Assembly: GCA_047602055.1 (NCBI GenBank)
Contig: JASGIG010000001.1
Coordinates: 3,720,001-3,784,000, forward strand
Origin: JAODBQ01 sp047602055
GTDB taxonomy: Bacteria > Actinomycetota > Acidimicrobiia > Acidimicrobiales > Ilumatobacteraceae
Length of the DNA stretch: 64,000 nt
Direction of reading: 5' to 3'
This document shows, in pieces, positions 42,915 through 50,970 of the stretch (its first letter is position 1; every line of letters starts with the position of its first letter). Position numbers and translations under genes: made by a program. Below the pieces are notes generated by a model. It saw only the letters and a list, made by a program, of their open reading frames with translations. It ran no database searches and was not told where the DNA came from.

Positions 42915-44894
42915 TCAGGCGCGCGCTTGCTCGAGCTCGTCGTCGATCTCGCTGCGCAGGCGACCGAGGAAGTCGGCGACGCCGACGCCGCGCTCCACCT
43001 CGCCACCGCGGGGGTTGACGCCGACGGTGCCGTTGGCCACGTCGTCGTCGCCGACCACCAGCACGTACGGGATCTTCTCCAGCTTGGCGTTGCGGATCCG
43101 CTTGCCGAGCTGGTCGGCGGCGTCGACCACGTCGACGCGCACGCCCTCGGCGCGCAGCTGCCCGGCGACGTCGGCGGCGTAGCCCTCGTGGCCGGTGGCG
43201 ACTGGCAGCAGGCGCACCTGCACCGGGGCCAGCCACACCGGGAACGCCCCGGCGTAGTGCTCGACGAGCACGCCGAAGAACCGCTCGATCGAGCCCATCA
43301 GGGCCCGGTGCAGCATGATCGGCCGGTGGCGGGCATTGTCGGCGCCGACGTACTCCAGCTCGAAGCGCGCCGGGTGGTTGAAGTCGCACTGGATGGTCGA
43401 CAGCTGCCAGCGCCGGCCGATCGCGTCCTTGACGTCGATGTCGATCTTCGGCCCGTAGAACGCGGCGTCGCCCTCCTTGATCTCGTAGGCCAGGCCGTGG
43501 CGCTCCAGCGCGGCACGCAGCGCGTCGGTGGCCTGAGCCCAGATCTCGTCGGAGCCGACGTACTTCTTCGGGTCCTTCGTCGACAGGTAGAACTCGAAGT
43601 CCTCGAAGCCGAACGCCCGCAGCACGGAGATGACGAAGTCGAGCAGCGAGGCGATCTCGTCGGCGAGCTGCTCCTCCGTGCAGAAGATGTGGCTGTCGTC
43701 CTGGGTGAAGCCACGGATGCGCATCAGCCCGTGCAGCGTCCCGGCCCGCTCGTAGCGGTACACCGTGCCCAGCTCGAACAGCCGCAGCGGCAGCTCCCGG
43801 TAGCTGCGCTGGCGCGACCGGAAGATCAGGCAGTGCATCGGGCAGTTCATCGGCTTGGGGTAGTAGACGCCGTTGTCCATCTCCATCGCCGGGTACATCC
43901 CGTCCTCGTACCAGTCGAGGTGCCCGGACGTCTTGAACAGGTTGGCGTTGGCCAGGTGCGGCGTGAAGACGAACTGGTAGCCGCCGTCCTGGTGGCGCTG
44001 GCGGCTGTAGTCCTCCATCAGCTTGCGGACGATGGCGCCCTTCGGGTGCCAGACGGCGAGGCCGCCGCCGAGCTCGTGGGGGAAGCTGAGCAGGTCGAGC
44101 TCGGTGCACAGCTTGCGGTGGTCGCGCTTCTCCGCCTCGGCGAGGCGGTGGAGGTGCTCGTCGAGCGCGGCCTTCGACTCCCACGCCGTGCCGTAGATGC
44201 GCTGCAGCATCGGGCCCTTCTCGTTGCCGCGCCAGTAGGCGCCGGCCACCTTCATCAGCTTGAAGTGGCCGAGGCGCGAGGTCGACGGGACGTGCGGACC
44301 GCGGCACATGTCGACGAACTCCGGCGTGTTTCGGTACACGCTGACCGTCTCCCCGGAGCCGACCTCGCCGGCGTCGAGCGAGTCATCGGCGCCGCCGGTG
44401 ACGCGCTCGATGATCTCGCACTTGTACGGCTGGTCGGCGAACAGCTCCAGCGCCTCGGCGACGGGCACCTCGCTGCGCACGAACGGCTGGTCGGCCTTGA
44501 TGATCTCACGCATGCGCGCCTCGATCGCGGCGAGGTCGTCGTCGCTGAACGTGCGCCCGCCGGGCAGGTCGAAGTCGTAGTAGAAGCCGTCCTCGATCGC
44601 CGGTCCGATCGTGAACTTGGCGCCCGGGAACAGCTGGGTCACCGCCTGGGCGAGCACGTGCGACGTCGAGTGGCGCAGGATGTGGCGGCCCGGCTCGGTG
44701 TCGGGCGTGATGATCGCCACCTCGGCGCCGTCGGGCAGCGGCCGGCCGAGATCCCACTCCTCGCCGCCGACGCGGGCGGCGAGCGCCGACTTGGCCAGGC
44801 GGGAACCGATCCCCTCGGCGACGGTGGTCGCGGTGGCGCCCTCGGGGAGCGTGCGCGGCGAGCCGTCTGGGAGGAAGATCGTGATGTCGGACAT
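42915..44894 (-). CDS. thrS: Threonyl-tRNA synthetase
   Basis: Class II enzyme of 659 aa that charges tRNA-Thr. N-terminal TGS domain (FLPDGSPRTLPEGATATTVAEG), the editing-domain HxxxH region around RHSTSHVLAQAV, a catalytic core with MNCPMHC, RGFTQDDSHIF and GSIERFFGVLVEHY, and the C-terminal anticodon domain. The start faces the ribbon-helix-helix operon across a 146-bp gap with repeated TGACATNA sites. Confidence 0.96.
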   Translation of the reverse strand: MSDITIFLPDGSPRTLPEGATATTVAEGIGSRLAKSALAARVGGEEWDLGRPLPDGAEVAIITPDTEPGRHILRHSTSHVLAQAVTQLFPGAKFTIGPAIEDGFYYDFDLPGGRTFSDDDLAAIEARMREIIKADQPFVRSEVPVAEALELFADQPYKCEIIERVTGGADDSLDAGEVGSGETVSVYRNTPEFVDMCRGPHVPSTSRLGHFKLMKVAGAYWRGNEKGPMLQRIYGTAWESKAALDEHLHRLAEAEKRDHRKLCTELDLLSFPHELGGGLAVWHPKGAIVRKLMEDYSRQRHQDGGYQFVFTPHLANANLFKTSGHLDWYEDGMYPAMEMDNGVYYPKPMNCPMHCLIFRSRQRSYRELPLRLFELGTVYRYERAGTLHGLMRIRGFTQDDSHIFCTEEQLADEIASLLDFVISVLRAFGFEDFEFYLSTKDPKKYVGSDEIWAQATDALRAALERHGLAYEIKEGDAAFYGPKIDIDVKDAIGRRWQLSTIQCDFNHPARFELEYVGADNARHRPIMLHRALMGSIERFFGVLVEHYAGAFPVWLAPVQVRLLPVATGHEGYAADVAGQLRAEGVRVDVVDAADQLGKRIRNAKLEKIPYVLVVGDDDVANGTVGVNPRGGEVERGVGVADFLGRLRSEIDDELEQARA

Positions 44895-44940
44895 AGGCCG
44901 GTCAGTGTACGAGCGGTCGCGACCCGACTGCCGAGATTCA

Positions 44941-45000
44941 TGATGTCATGTTGACATCACGGCGTCACTGTGACATCATAATGACATTATGTTGATGTCG
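44941..45000 (+). promoter_or_regulatory. Array of five TGACATNA operator sites
   Basis: Sites start at 44941 (inverse), 44952, 44971, 44982 and 44993 (inverse, one base off). Spacings are 11, 19, 11 and 11 bp, so four intervals place most sites on one helix face. The array lies between thrS and the operon encoding a ribbon-helix-helix protein, which commonly bind such short repeated boxes. Confidence 0.65.
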
Positions 45001-45040
45001 TCGATGACGATCGCCGTGCGCCTGGGAGGACAAGAGCGCC

Positions 45041-45178
45041 ATGCACCGAACGAACACGGAACTGCAGTGGTACCTGCGACACGAGTGGGAGCGCCGCCTG
45101 CGCCATGCCGAGTGGGGCAGGGAGCGCGCGGCCGAGCGCACCGCCCCGTCCCACCCCCGCGGTGGCGGCAAGCCGTGA
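45041..45178 (+). CDS. 45-aa basic protein leading the ribbon-helix-helix operon
   Basis: ATG 45041 follows GGGAGGA (45024-45030). The product is short, charged and helical (ELQWYLRHEWERRLRHAEW) with a Pro/Gly-rich end; no family recognised. Its stop codon overlaps the GTG of the next gene by GTGA, which argues that it is translated. Many actinobacterial operons with DUF4097 proteins begin with such small ORFs, as far as I recall. Confidence 0.55.
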   Translation: MHRTNTELQWYLRHEWERRLRHAEWGRERAAERTAPSHPRGGGKP

Positions 45179-45624
45179 ACGTCCAACCGGTCCTCAACAC
45201 CGTGCGCGCCACGCTGTCGCACCAGGCCGCACTGGCCGGCGCCGACCCGGCCGTGGCCGCCGCCGTCAACCAGCTCGTCGAGGCGCTCGGCCCGGCGCTG
45301 CGGCTGGCGGCGATGGAGATCACCGAGCAGGCGGCGGCCGAGGTCAAGGCCCAGCTGCCGAACCACGCCGTCGACGTGCTCGTCGTCGACGGCGACCCGA
45401 CGCTTCGGGTCACCGAGGTGGCCGGCACCCCGGCGCGCGCCGAGGGCGAGGACTTCGTGTCCCGCCTGACGCTGCGGCTGCCGCCGTCGCTCAAGGAGAT
45501 CGTCGAGGGTGCCGCCGACCGCGCCGGCGAGTCGGTCAACGCCTGGGTGGTCGACGCCCTCGGCAGGGTCGCCCACAAGGGGACCAAGCCGGGCAAGCGG
45601 GTCACCGAATCGTTCGAGCTGTGA
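45175..45624 (+). CDS. Ribbon-helix-helix (HicB-like) regulator
   Basis: The 149-aa product has an unknown N-terminal part (VLNTVRATLSHQAALAG, ITEQAAAEVKAQL) and a C-terminal ribbon-helix-helix: RLTLRLPPSLKEIVEGAADR and GESVNAWVVDALGRV, as in HicB/Arc-type antitoxins. No HicA toxin is next to it. The N-terminus may be an oligomer or sensor part. The array upstream of the operon is the likely binding site, so autoregulation is expected. Confidence 0.8.
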   Translation: MNVQPVLNTVRATLSHQAALAGADPAVAAAVNQLVEALGPALRLAAMEITEQAAAEVKAQLPNHAVDVLVVDGDPTLRVTEVAGTPARAEGEDFVSRLTLRLPPSLKEIVEGAADRAGESVNAWVVDALGRVAHKGTKPGKRVTESFEL

Positions 45625-46382
45625 GGCGCGAGGAGCGCTTCGATGTCGGCGAGCTGGCCCGCGTCGACGTCGACGTGCCCACGGGCTCGGTGCAGGCCCG
45701 CACCGGCACGGCGGGCGTGATCGAGGTGGTCGTCGACGCCGGCAGCGCCGAGCAGTTCGAGATCGGCGCCGTCGGCGACACCGTCACGGTGCGCGCCCCG
45801 ACGGGATGGTTCGCCCGCGGCGGCAAGGCCAACGTCTCGCTGGTCGTGCCGGTCCGCACCGACCTGGCGATCAACGTCGCCACCGCAGACGTCAACCTGC
45901 GCGGCGCGCTCGGTACGGTCCGCGCCCGCACCGCGTCGTCGGACATCGCCGTCGAGCAGGCCGGACGGGTCGAGGCCCACAGCGCATCCGGCGACGTGCG
46001 CGTCCGCGACGCCGGCGAGGCGCATGCGTCCAGTGCGTCGGGCGACATCCGCATCGGCGCCGTCGCCGGCACGCTCGCCGCCTCGTCCGCATCGGGTGAC
46101 GTCAGCGCCGAGCAGGTCGGCGGCCGGGTCGAGATCAGCACGACGTCAGGCGACATCCGCCTGCGGCGCTGCGACGGCGACGACATCGCCGTCAAGACCG
46201 TCTCCGGCGACATCACCATCGGCCTGCCCTCGGGCATCCGCGTCGAACCGGACATCTCCACGCTGAGCGGCAGCACCATCCTGCCGAAAGGCCCCGCTCC
46301 GGCCAGCGACGTCCCCCGCCGCACCGTGCGCCTGCGCGCCCGAGCCGTCTCCGGCGACGTGCGCATCGAACGGGTCAGCTGA
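45621..46382 (+). CDS. DUF4097 beta-strand repeat protein
   Basis: The 253-aa product shows the right-handed beta-helix-like repeats of DUF4097/adhesin-type proteins, with HSASGDVRV, SSASGDIRI, SSASGDVSA, STTSGDIRL and TVSGDITIG every 18-22 residues. No signal peptide is seen. GTG 45621 overlaps the stop of the regulator gene. The function is unknown; pairing with a ribbon-helix-helix protein recurs in actinobacteria. Confidence 0.8.
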   Translation: MRREERFDVGELARVDVDVPTGSVQARTGTAGVIEVVVDAGSAEQFEIGAVGDTVTVRAPTGWFARGGKANVSLVVPVRTDLAINVATADVNLRGALGTVRARTASSDIAVEQAGRVEAHSASGDVRVRDAGEAHASSASGDIRIGAVAGTLAASSASGDVSAEQVGGRVEISTTSGDIRLRRCDGDDIAVKTVSGDITIGLPSGIRVEPDISTLSGSTILPKGPAPASDVPRRTVRLRARAVSGDVRIERVS

Positions 46383-46388
46383 ACGAGG

Positions 46389-47135
46389 TCAGTTGCCAGC
46401 CACAGCAACCGCGGCGGGCATGTCGCCGACGACGGCGATCTTGGCCTGCTGGACGTCCTCGGTCTCGCTGGTCTTGCCCGCGTACACGTTGCGGTACTCC
46501 TGGCCGGTGAGCTCGCGGACCTCGAACATCACCTCGTCGGTGATCTGCCGCAGCACCAGCCGGTCGTCGGCGCGGTCCCGGTAGCGGTCCATCTTGATCG
46601 GGCGGCCGATCTTGATCGTGCACTCCCGGCGCAGCTTCGGCATCTTCGCATCCGGCGGCTGGATCTTGTCCGTGCCGATCACGCCGACCGGGTAGATCGG
46701 GCAGCCGACCTTCAACGCCAGCCGGGCGACGCCGGTGCGGCCCTTGTAGAGGTAGCCGTCGCGGCTGCGCGTCCCCTCCGGGAAGATGCCGAACAGCTCG
46801 CCGCGGTTGAGCACCTCCTCGGCGGCTTCCAGCGCGACCATGCTCTTCTTGCCACCGCCACGGTCGATCGGGATCATCCCGAGCGCCGGGAAGATGTACT
46901 TCGTCTTCCACGAGTCCATGTACTCGGCCTTGCCGACGAAGCTGATGTTGCGCGGCACGCAGAACATCAAGAACGCGCTGTCGAGGAAGCTGATGTGGTT
47001 CGGGGCGAGGATCGCCGGGCCATCGACGGGCAGCCGGTCGAAGCCCTCACGCTTGATCGTCCACAGCACGTCGACGACAGGTCGACCGAACCTGCGCAAC
47101 CGAGTCTGTCCCTTGCCGGCGCCACGAGCGTCCAC
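46389..47135 (-). CDS. 1-acyl-glycerol-3-phosphate acyltransferase (PlsC-like)
   Basis: Phospholipid acyltransferase of 248 aa. NHISFLDSAF has the catalytic HX4D, KAEYMDSW and IDRGGGKKS follow, FPEGTRSRDG is the third motif and VIGTDKIQPP the fourth. No clear membrane helix. I chose GTG 47135; ATG 47171 would add 12 residues. Convergent with the DUF4097 operon. Confidence 0.88.
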   Translation of the reverse strand: MDARGAGKGQTRLRRFGRPVVDVLWTIKREGFDRLPVDGPAILAPNHISFLDSAFLMFCVPRNISFVGKAEYMDSWKTKYIFPALGMIPIDRGGGKKSMVALEAAEEVLNRGELFGIFPEGTRSRDGYLYKGRTGVARLALKVGCPIYPVGVIGTDKIQPPDAKMPKLRRECTIKIGRPIKMDRYRDRADDRLVLRQITDEVMFEVRELTGQEYRNVYAGKTSETEDVQQAKIAVVGDMPAAVAVAGN

Positions 47136-47221
47136 GGCCGGATCATAGGCACACCGGGCGGCGCCGGGCACGACGTTGATCGCCTCTTCACACGCTGCTC
47201 ACATCGCAGCGGCCTGCCGGG

Positions 47222-48343
47222 CTACAGCTCGACGCCCAGCAACCCCGCCGCCGCCGACACGTCGCGTCCGGTCGCCGCGGCCGCGTCGATCGTCGCCAAC
47301 GCCCCGATCGTGTCGAGGTCCTCGTCGAGCGCGGCGCGCACGTCGTCGAGCAGCGCCGCGTCGGTCGTACCGTTCGAGGCGTCCTTCCACGCGTTGAGCC
47401 GCTCGGTGTTGCGCGGCATCAACGAGTCGTTCCACGCCCAGTCGCGCCGGTAGTGGTTGTCGACGATCGCCAGGCGGATCGCCCGCGGGTCCCACTCGGT
47501 GCGCAGCTTGTCGACGAACACGAGGTTGCCGAGGCTCTTGGACATCTTCTGCCCGTCGAGGAAGACCATCGACGTGTGCATCCAGTGCTTGACGAACGGC
47601 TCGCCGGTCGCCGCCTCGCTCTGGGCCCGCTCGCACTCGTGGTGCGGAAAGATCAGGTCGCTGCCGCCACCGTGCAGGTCGATCGTCGTACCCAGCTCGC
47701 GCAGCGCCAACGCGCTGCACTCGATGTGCCAGCCCGGCCGGCCAGGCCCCCACATCGTGTCCCAGCTCGGCTCGTCGGGCGCCGAGGGCTGCCACAGCAC
47801 GAAGTCGAGCGGGTGGCGCTTGTGCGGGTCGTCGACGTTGCCGCCGCGCTCGCGGGCGTAGTCGAACATCTGCTCGTGCGAGTAGTTGCTCACGGTGCCG
47901 AACGACGGGAACTTGGTGACGTCGAAGTACACGGCGCCACCGGCCTCGTAGGCGAAGCCGCGGTCGAGGACCATGCCGATGAAGCCGCGGATGTCCGGGA
48001 TCGCCGACGACGCCCGCGGCGTCGCCGCGACCGGCAGAGCGTTGAGCGCCACCATGTCCCGGTTGAAGCGGGCCTCCTCCCCTGCCGCCAGATCGAGGTA
48101 GTGCACGCCCAGCTCGCGGGCCTTGGCGAACAGCGGGTCGTCGACGTCGGTGACGTTGCGCACGCACTTGACCGTATGGCCGAGGTCCAGCAGGCGGCGC
48201 TGGAGCACGTCGTAGAAGACGAACGTCGCCGCGTGGCCGAGGTGCGTGGCGTCGTACGGGGTGATCCCGCACGTGTACATCAACACGTGCGGGTTGGGCT
48301 CGAACGGCACCACCGCGTGGCGGGCGGTGTCGTAGAGGCGCAT
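47222..48343 (-). CDS. mshC: MshC-like cysteine ligase (CysS family)
   Basis: Class I aminoacyl-tRNA synthetase fold, 373 aa. MYTCGITPYDATHLGHAAT contains the zinc Cys and the HLGH motif, KMSKS is intact, and GWHIECSALA and FPHHECERAQ hold other zinc ligands. Short length and the GITPYDATHLGHAAT wording match MshC, which joins cysteine to glucosaminyl-inositol in mycothiol synthesis, better than cysteinyl-tRNA synthetase. The start is ATG 48343 or GTG 48346, overlapping npdG. Confidence 0.78.
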   Translation of the reverse strand: MRLYDTARHAVVPFEPNPHVLMYTCGITPYDATHLGHAATFVFYDVLQRRLLDLGHTVKCVRNVTDVDDPLFAKARELGVHYLDLAAGEEARFNRDMVALNALPVAATPRASSAIPDIRGFIGMVLDRGFAYEAGGAVYFDVTKFPSFGTVSNYSHEQMFDYARERGGNVDDPHKRHPLDFVLWQPSAPDEPSWDTMWGPGRPGWHIECSALALRELGTTIDLHGGGSDLIFPHHECERAQSEAATGEPFVKHWMHTSMVFLDGQKMSKSLGNLVFVDKLRTEWDPRAIRLAIVDNHYRRDWAWNDSLMPRNTERLNAWKDASNGTTDAALLDDVRAALDEDLDTIGALATIDAAAATGRDVSAAAGLLGVEL

Positions 48344-49056
48344 CACGCGCTCGGCTCAAGCACGGTGTCGGCAGCGGTAGGCGCCGGCACGGCGGCCGGC
48401 TGCAGCTTGATGCCGGTCAGCTTCGGGGCGACGCGGGTCTTGTAGCGCACGTTGAGCTGCAGCAGCACGGCCGTGAAGGCCTCGATGGCCATCGCGTTGG
48501 ACAGCTCGCCGGCCTCCAGCGGACGGCAGCCCGGGATCTTCGAGACGATGTCGGCCACCGACTTCACCGCGGCCTCGTCGTCGCCGCAGATCAGCACGTC
48601 GGAGTCGATCGGCTCGCCGAGGTGGCCGAGCTCCTTGGCCGGCAGGTGGTGGAAGGCGGCCACGACCCGACAGCGCGGCACGGCCGCGGCCACGTGCGCC
48701 GCCACCGAGCCGCGCGGCGGCACCAGCGGCTGGAACTCGTGGCCGACGCGCACCAGCGCGTTGGCCATGCTGACGACGACCTTGCCGGCCAGCGCGTCCT
48801 CGTTCTCCTGCGCTGTGGTGGCTGCGGAGTCCCACGGCGTGGCGATGACCACGAGGTCGCAGTCGCACGCCGCGGCGTTGTCGCCGCTGCCGAGCCGAGA
48901 TGCCAGATCCGGCCACTTGACCAGCAAGGCATCGCGCGCCTCCATCGCCCGATACTTGGAACGCGAGCCGATGACGGCGTCGTAGCCGACCGATGCGAGA
49001 CGTGCCGCGAGGGCGCTGCCCGCCGGGCCGGTGCCACCCAGGATGCCGATGCGCAT
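48343..49056 (-). CDS. npdG: F420-dependent NADP reductase (NpdG)
   Basis: Transfers hydride between F420 and NADP. The 237-aa Rossmann protein begins MRIGILGGTGPAGSALAARLA, then VIGSRSKYRAMEA for the NADP phosphate, VIATPWDS, KVVVSMANAL and a C-terminal helix with GELSNAMAIEAFTAVLL. ATG 49056 is the natural family start; the longer frame to 49239 has no similarity. Its presence supports F420 use in this organism. Confidence 0.87.
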   Translation of the reverse strand: MRIGILGGTGPAGSALAARLASVGYDAVIGSRSKYRAMEARDALLVKWPDLASRLGSGDNAAACDCDLVVIATPWDSAATTAQENEDALAGKVVVSMANALVRVGHEFQPLVPPRGSVAAHVAAAVPRCRVVAAFHHLPAKELGHLGEPIDSDVLICGDDEAAVKSVADIVSKIPGCRPLEAGELSNAMAIEAFTAVLLQLNVRYKTRVAPKLTGIKLQPAAVPAPTAADTVLEPSA

Positions 49057-49204
49057 GAGATCGCAGCCTATGAGGATTCTGAAACATTCGATCGGCTCGA
49101 CAGAGCGTGCGCAGATCCGGGCTCGACGGTGGCCGCCGCGGCCGAGACCACCATTTTCGGAACCCTCAAGGTCGGCATACGACGCGTCACTACGATCAAC
49201 CCCC

Positions 49205-49972
49205 ATGGGGCTCCTCGACGGGAAGAACATCGTGATCACCGGCGTGCTGACGGACGCGTCGCTGGCCTACGGCGTGGCCGAGATGGCCCAGCGCGAGGGG
49301 GCCAAGATCGTGCTCACCGGCGCCGGCCGCGCACTGAGCCTCACCCAGCGAACGGCGCGCAAGCTGCCCGAGCCGGTCGAGGTCTACGAGCTGGACGTCA
49401 CCGTCCCCGAGCATCTCGACGACGTCCGCGAGGCGCTGGCGTCCTCGTGGGGGCGCGTCGACGGCGTGCTGCACTCGATCGGCTTCGCCCCGGAGGCGTG
49501 CCTCGGCGACGACTTCATGGGCGTGACGTGGGACGACGTCGCCGTCGCCGTGCACATCAGCGCCTACTCGTACAAGTCGCTGGCCGATGCGTTCGTCCCG
49601 CTGATGACGAGCGGTGGCGCGTTCGTCGGCCTCGACTTCGACAACACGGTGGCCTGGCCGGCGTACAACTGGATGGGCGTTGCCAAGTCGGCGCTGGAGA
49701 GCATCAACCGCTATCTCGCCAAGGAGCTCGGGCCGAAGGGCATCCGCAGCAACCTCGTCGCCGCCGGGCCGGTGAAGACGATGGCCGCCAAGAGCATCCC
49801 GGGGTTCAAGAAGTTCGAGGACGTCTGGGACGGCCGGGCGCCGCTCGGCTGGGACGTGACGGATTCCACCGCCGTCGCCAAGGCCTGCGTCGCCCTGCTC
49901 AGCGACTGGTTCCCGTCGACGACCGGCGAGATGATCCACGTCGACGGCGGGTTCCACGCCACAGCCGTCTGA
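49205..49972 (+). CDS. fabI: Enoyl-ACP reductase (FabI/InhA type)
   Basis: NADH-dependent last step of fatty-acid elongation. The 255-aa short-chain dehydrogenase has MGLLDGKNIVITGVLTDASLAYG (the InhA-type long glycine loop), LHSIGFAPE, the catalytic YNWMGVAKSAL (Tyr-x6-Lys) and GPVKTMAAKSIPGF. Closest in style to InhA. The ATG at 49205 has weak SD. A broken DUF255 gene follows. Confidence 0.93.
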   Translation: MGLLDGKNIVITGVLTDASLAYGVAEMAQREGAKIVLTGAGRALSLTQRTARKLPEPVEVYELDVTVPEHLDDVREALASSWGRVDGVLHSIGFAPEACLGDDFMGVTWDDVAVAVHISAYSYKSLADAFVPLMTSGGAFVGLDFDNTVAWPAYNWMGVAKSALESINRYLAKELGPKGIRSNLVAAGPVKTMAAKSIPGFKKFEDVWDGRAPLGWDVTDSTAVAKACVALLSDWFPSTTGEMIHVDGGFHATAV

Positions 49973-49975
49973 GGC

Positions 49976-50159
49976 ATGAGCAGACCGGCGCACGAGACCT
50001 CGCCGTACCTGCGCCAGCACCCGCGCAACCCCGGTCGACTGCTACCCGTGGGGTACCGTGCTGACCGGCGAGGGCCGCTACGGCTCGCACCCCGACGCGA
50101 CGATGCACCTGCCCGCCGCCGACGCCGACGGGCTGCGCGAACAACTCGACTGCGGGTGA
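49976..50159 (+). pseudogene. Remnant of a DUF255/thioredoxin-domain gene (YyaL-like)
   Basis: Starts like the family with RPAHETSPYLRQHPRNP; a one-base shift then gives VDCYPWGT, the family's NPVDWYPWG block. After that the frame changes to unrelated sequence (TGEGRYGSHPDATMHL) and stops at 50159. The length is one more than a multiple of three. The catalytic core of the roughly 670-aa parent is gone, so this is a remnant after deletion. Confidence 0.65.
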
Positions 50160-50234
50160 TCCTGCATCTGATTCGGGTCTCGGAGCATCGATACTGTTGA
50201 CCACCCCTTCCGTGAACGAGGAGACCCCCAACAC

Positions 50235-50834
50235 ATGATCCGTCAACGCATCGTCGCCGGCCTGGTCGCCGGCGTCGCCATCGTCGGCCTGGCCGCCTGC
50301 GGCAGTGACTCGAAGTCGTCCGGCACCACCGCCGAGGCTGCGGCCACCACCGAGGTCGACGCCGCCACCACGACCGCGAAGGCCGCCACCACGACCACGA
50401 AGGCCGCCACCACGACGGCCGGCGACACCGAGGACACCACTGCCACCACCGACGACACCGACATCACCACCGGCGACACCGACATCTCCGACGACACGAC
50501 GCCGGAGCTCACCGGCAACTGCGTCGCGCTCGGCAAGGACTTCGAGAGCGTGTTCGGCGAGGACTTCGATCCGACCAAGGCCTCGCCCGACGAGATCAAG
50601 GACGTCTTCGCCAAGCTCAAGGCGGCGGTGCCGAGCGATCTCAAGGACGACATCGACACGCTGACCGATGCCGCCATGCCGCTCTTCACCGCGATGGCCA
50701 ACTCCGGCGGCGACATCACCAAGGCGATGCAGGACCCCGCAGTCCAGAAGGCGATGACGGCGATGAGCTCCGCCGACGTCCAGGCCGCTGACAAGGCGCT
50801 CGAAGACTGGACCAGCAAGGGCTGCCCGAGCTGA
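50235..50834 (+). CDS. Lipoprotein, function unknown
   Basis: The 199-aa product has a signal peptide with lipobox LAAC (GVAIVGLAACGSDS), a Thr/Ala/Asp-rich linker of about 65 residues, and a helical C-terminal domain with two Cys (GNCVALGKDFES, GCPS), possibly disulfide bonded. GAGGAGA lies upstream of the ATG at 50235. A strong terminator follows, so it is monocistronic. Confidence 0.8.
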   Translation: MIRQRIVAGLVAGVAIVGLAACGSDSKSSGTTAEAAATTEVDAATTTAKAATTTTKAATTTAGDTEDTTATTDDTDITTGDTDISDDTTPELTGNCVALGKDFESVFGEDFDPTKASPDEIKDVFAKLKAAVPSDLKDDIDTLTDAAMPLFTAMANSGGDITKAMQDPAVQKAMTAMSSADVQAADKALEDWTSKGCPS

Positions 50835-50849
50835 TCGTCCCCGAACGCG

Positions 50850-50881
50850 AACGAGCCCGCCGCATCAGCGGCGGGCTCGTT
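50850..50881 (+). terminator. Strong hairpin terminator
   Basis: Perfect 14-bp stem AACGAGCCCGCCGC / GCGGCGGGCTCGTT with an ATCA loop, 16 bases after the lipoprotein stop. It is symmetric enough to work also for the opposite strand. No long U-tract. Confidence 0.8.
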
Positions 50882-50970
50882 GCCGTTCCGGACCCGGCTC
50901 AACCGATCGTTCCCGGGGCTGGTACCCCCGCTCCCAGGCGGCCGCTCCGCCGTCCGGCTGAGTCTGCGAC

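Noticed and set aside
45175..45624. HicAB toxin-antitoxin pair
   Set aside because: Only the ribbon-helix-helix part is found; no HicA-type double-stranded RNA-binding protein is next to it.
44989..45624. Longer start for the ribbon-helix-helix protein at 44989
   Set aside because: The extra residues are Arg/Pro-rich and overlap the operator array; the GTG 45175 start with GTGA overlap to the 45-aa gene is better.
47222..48343. Cysteinyl-tRNA synthetase
   Set aside because: At 373 aa it lacks the C-terminal tRNA-binding part, and its motif wording matches MshC. Not fully excluded.
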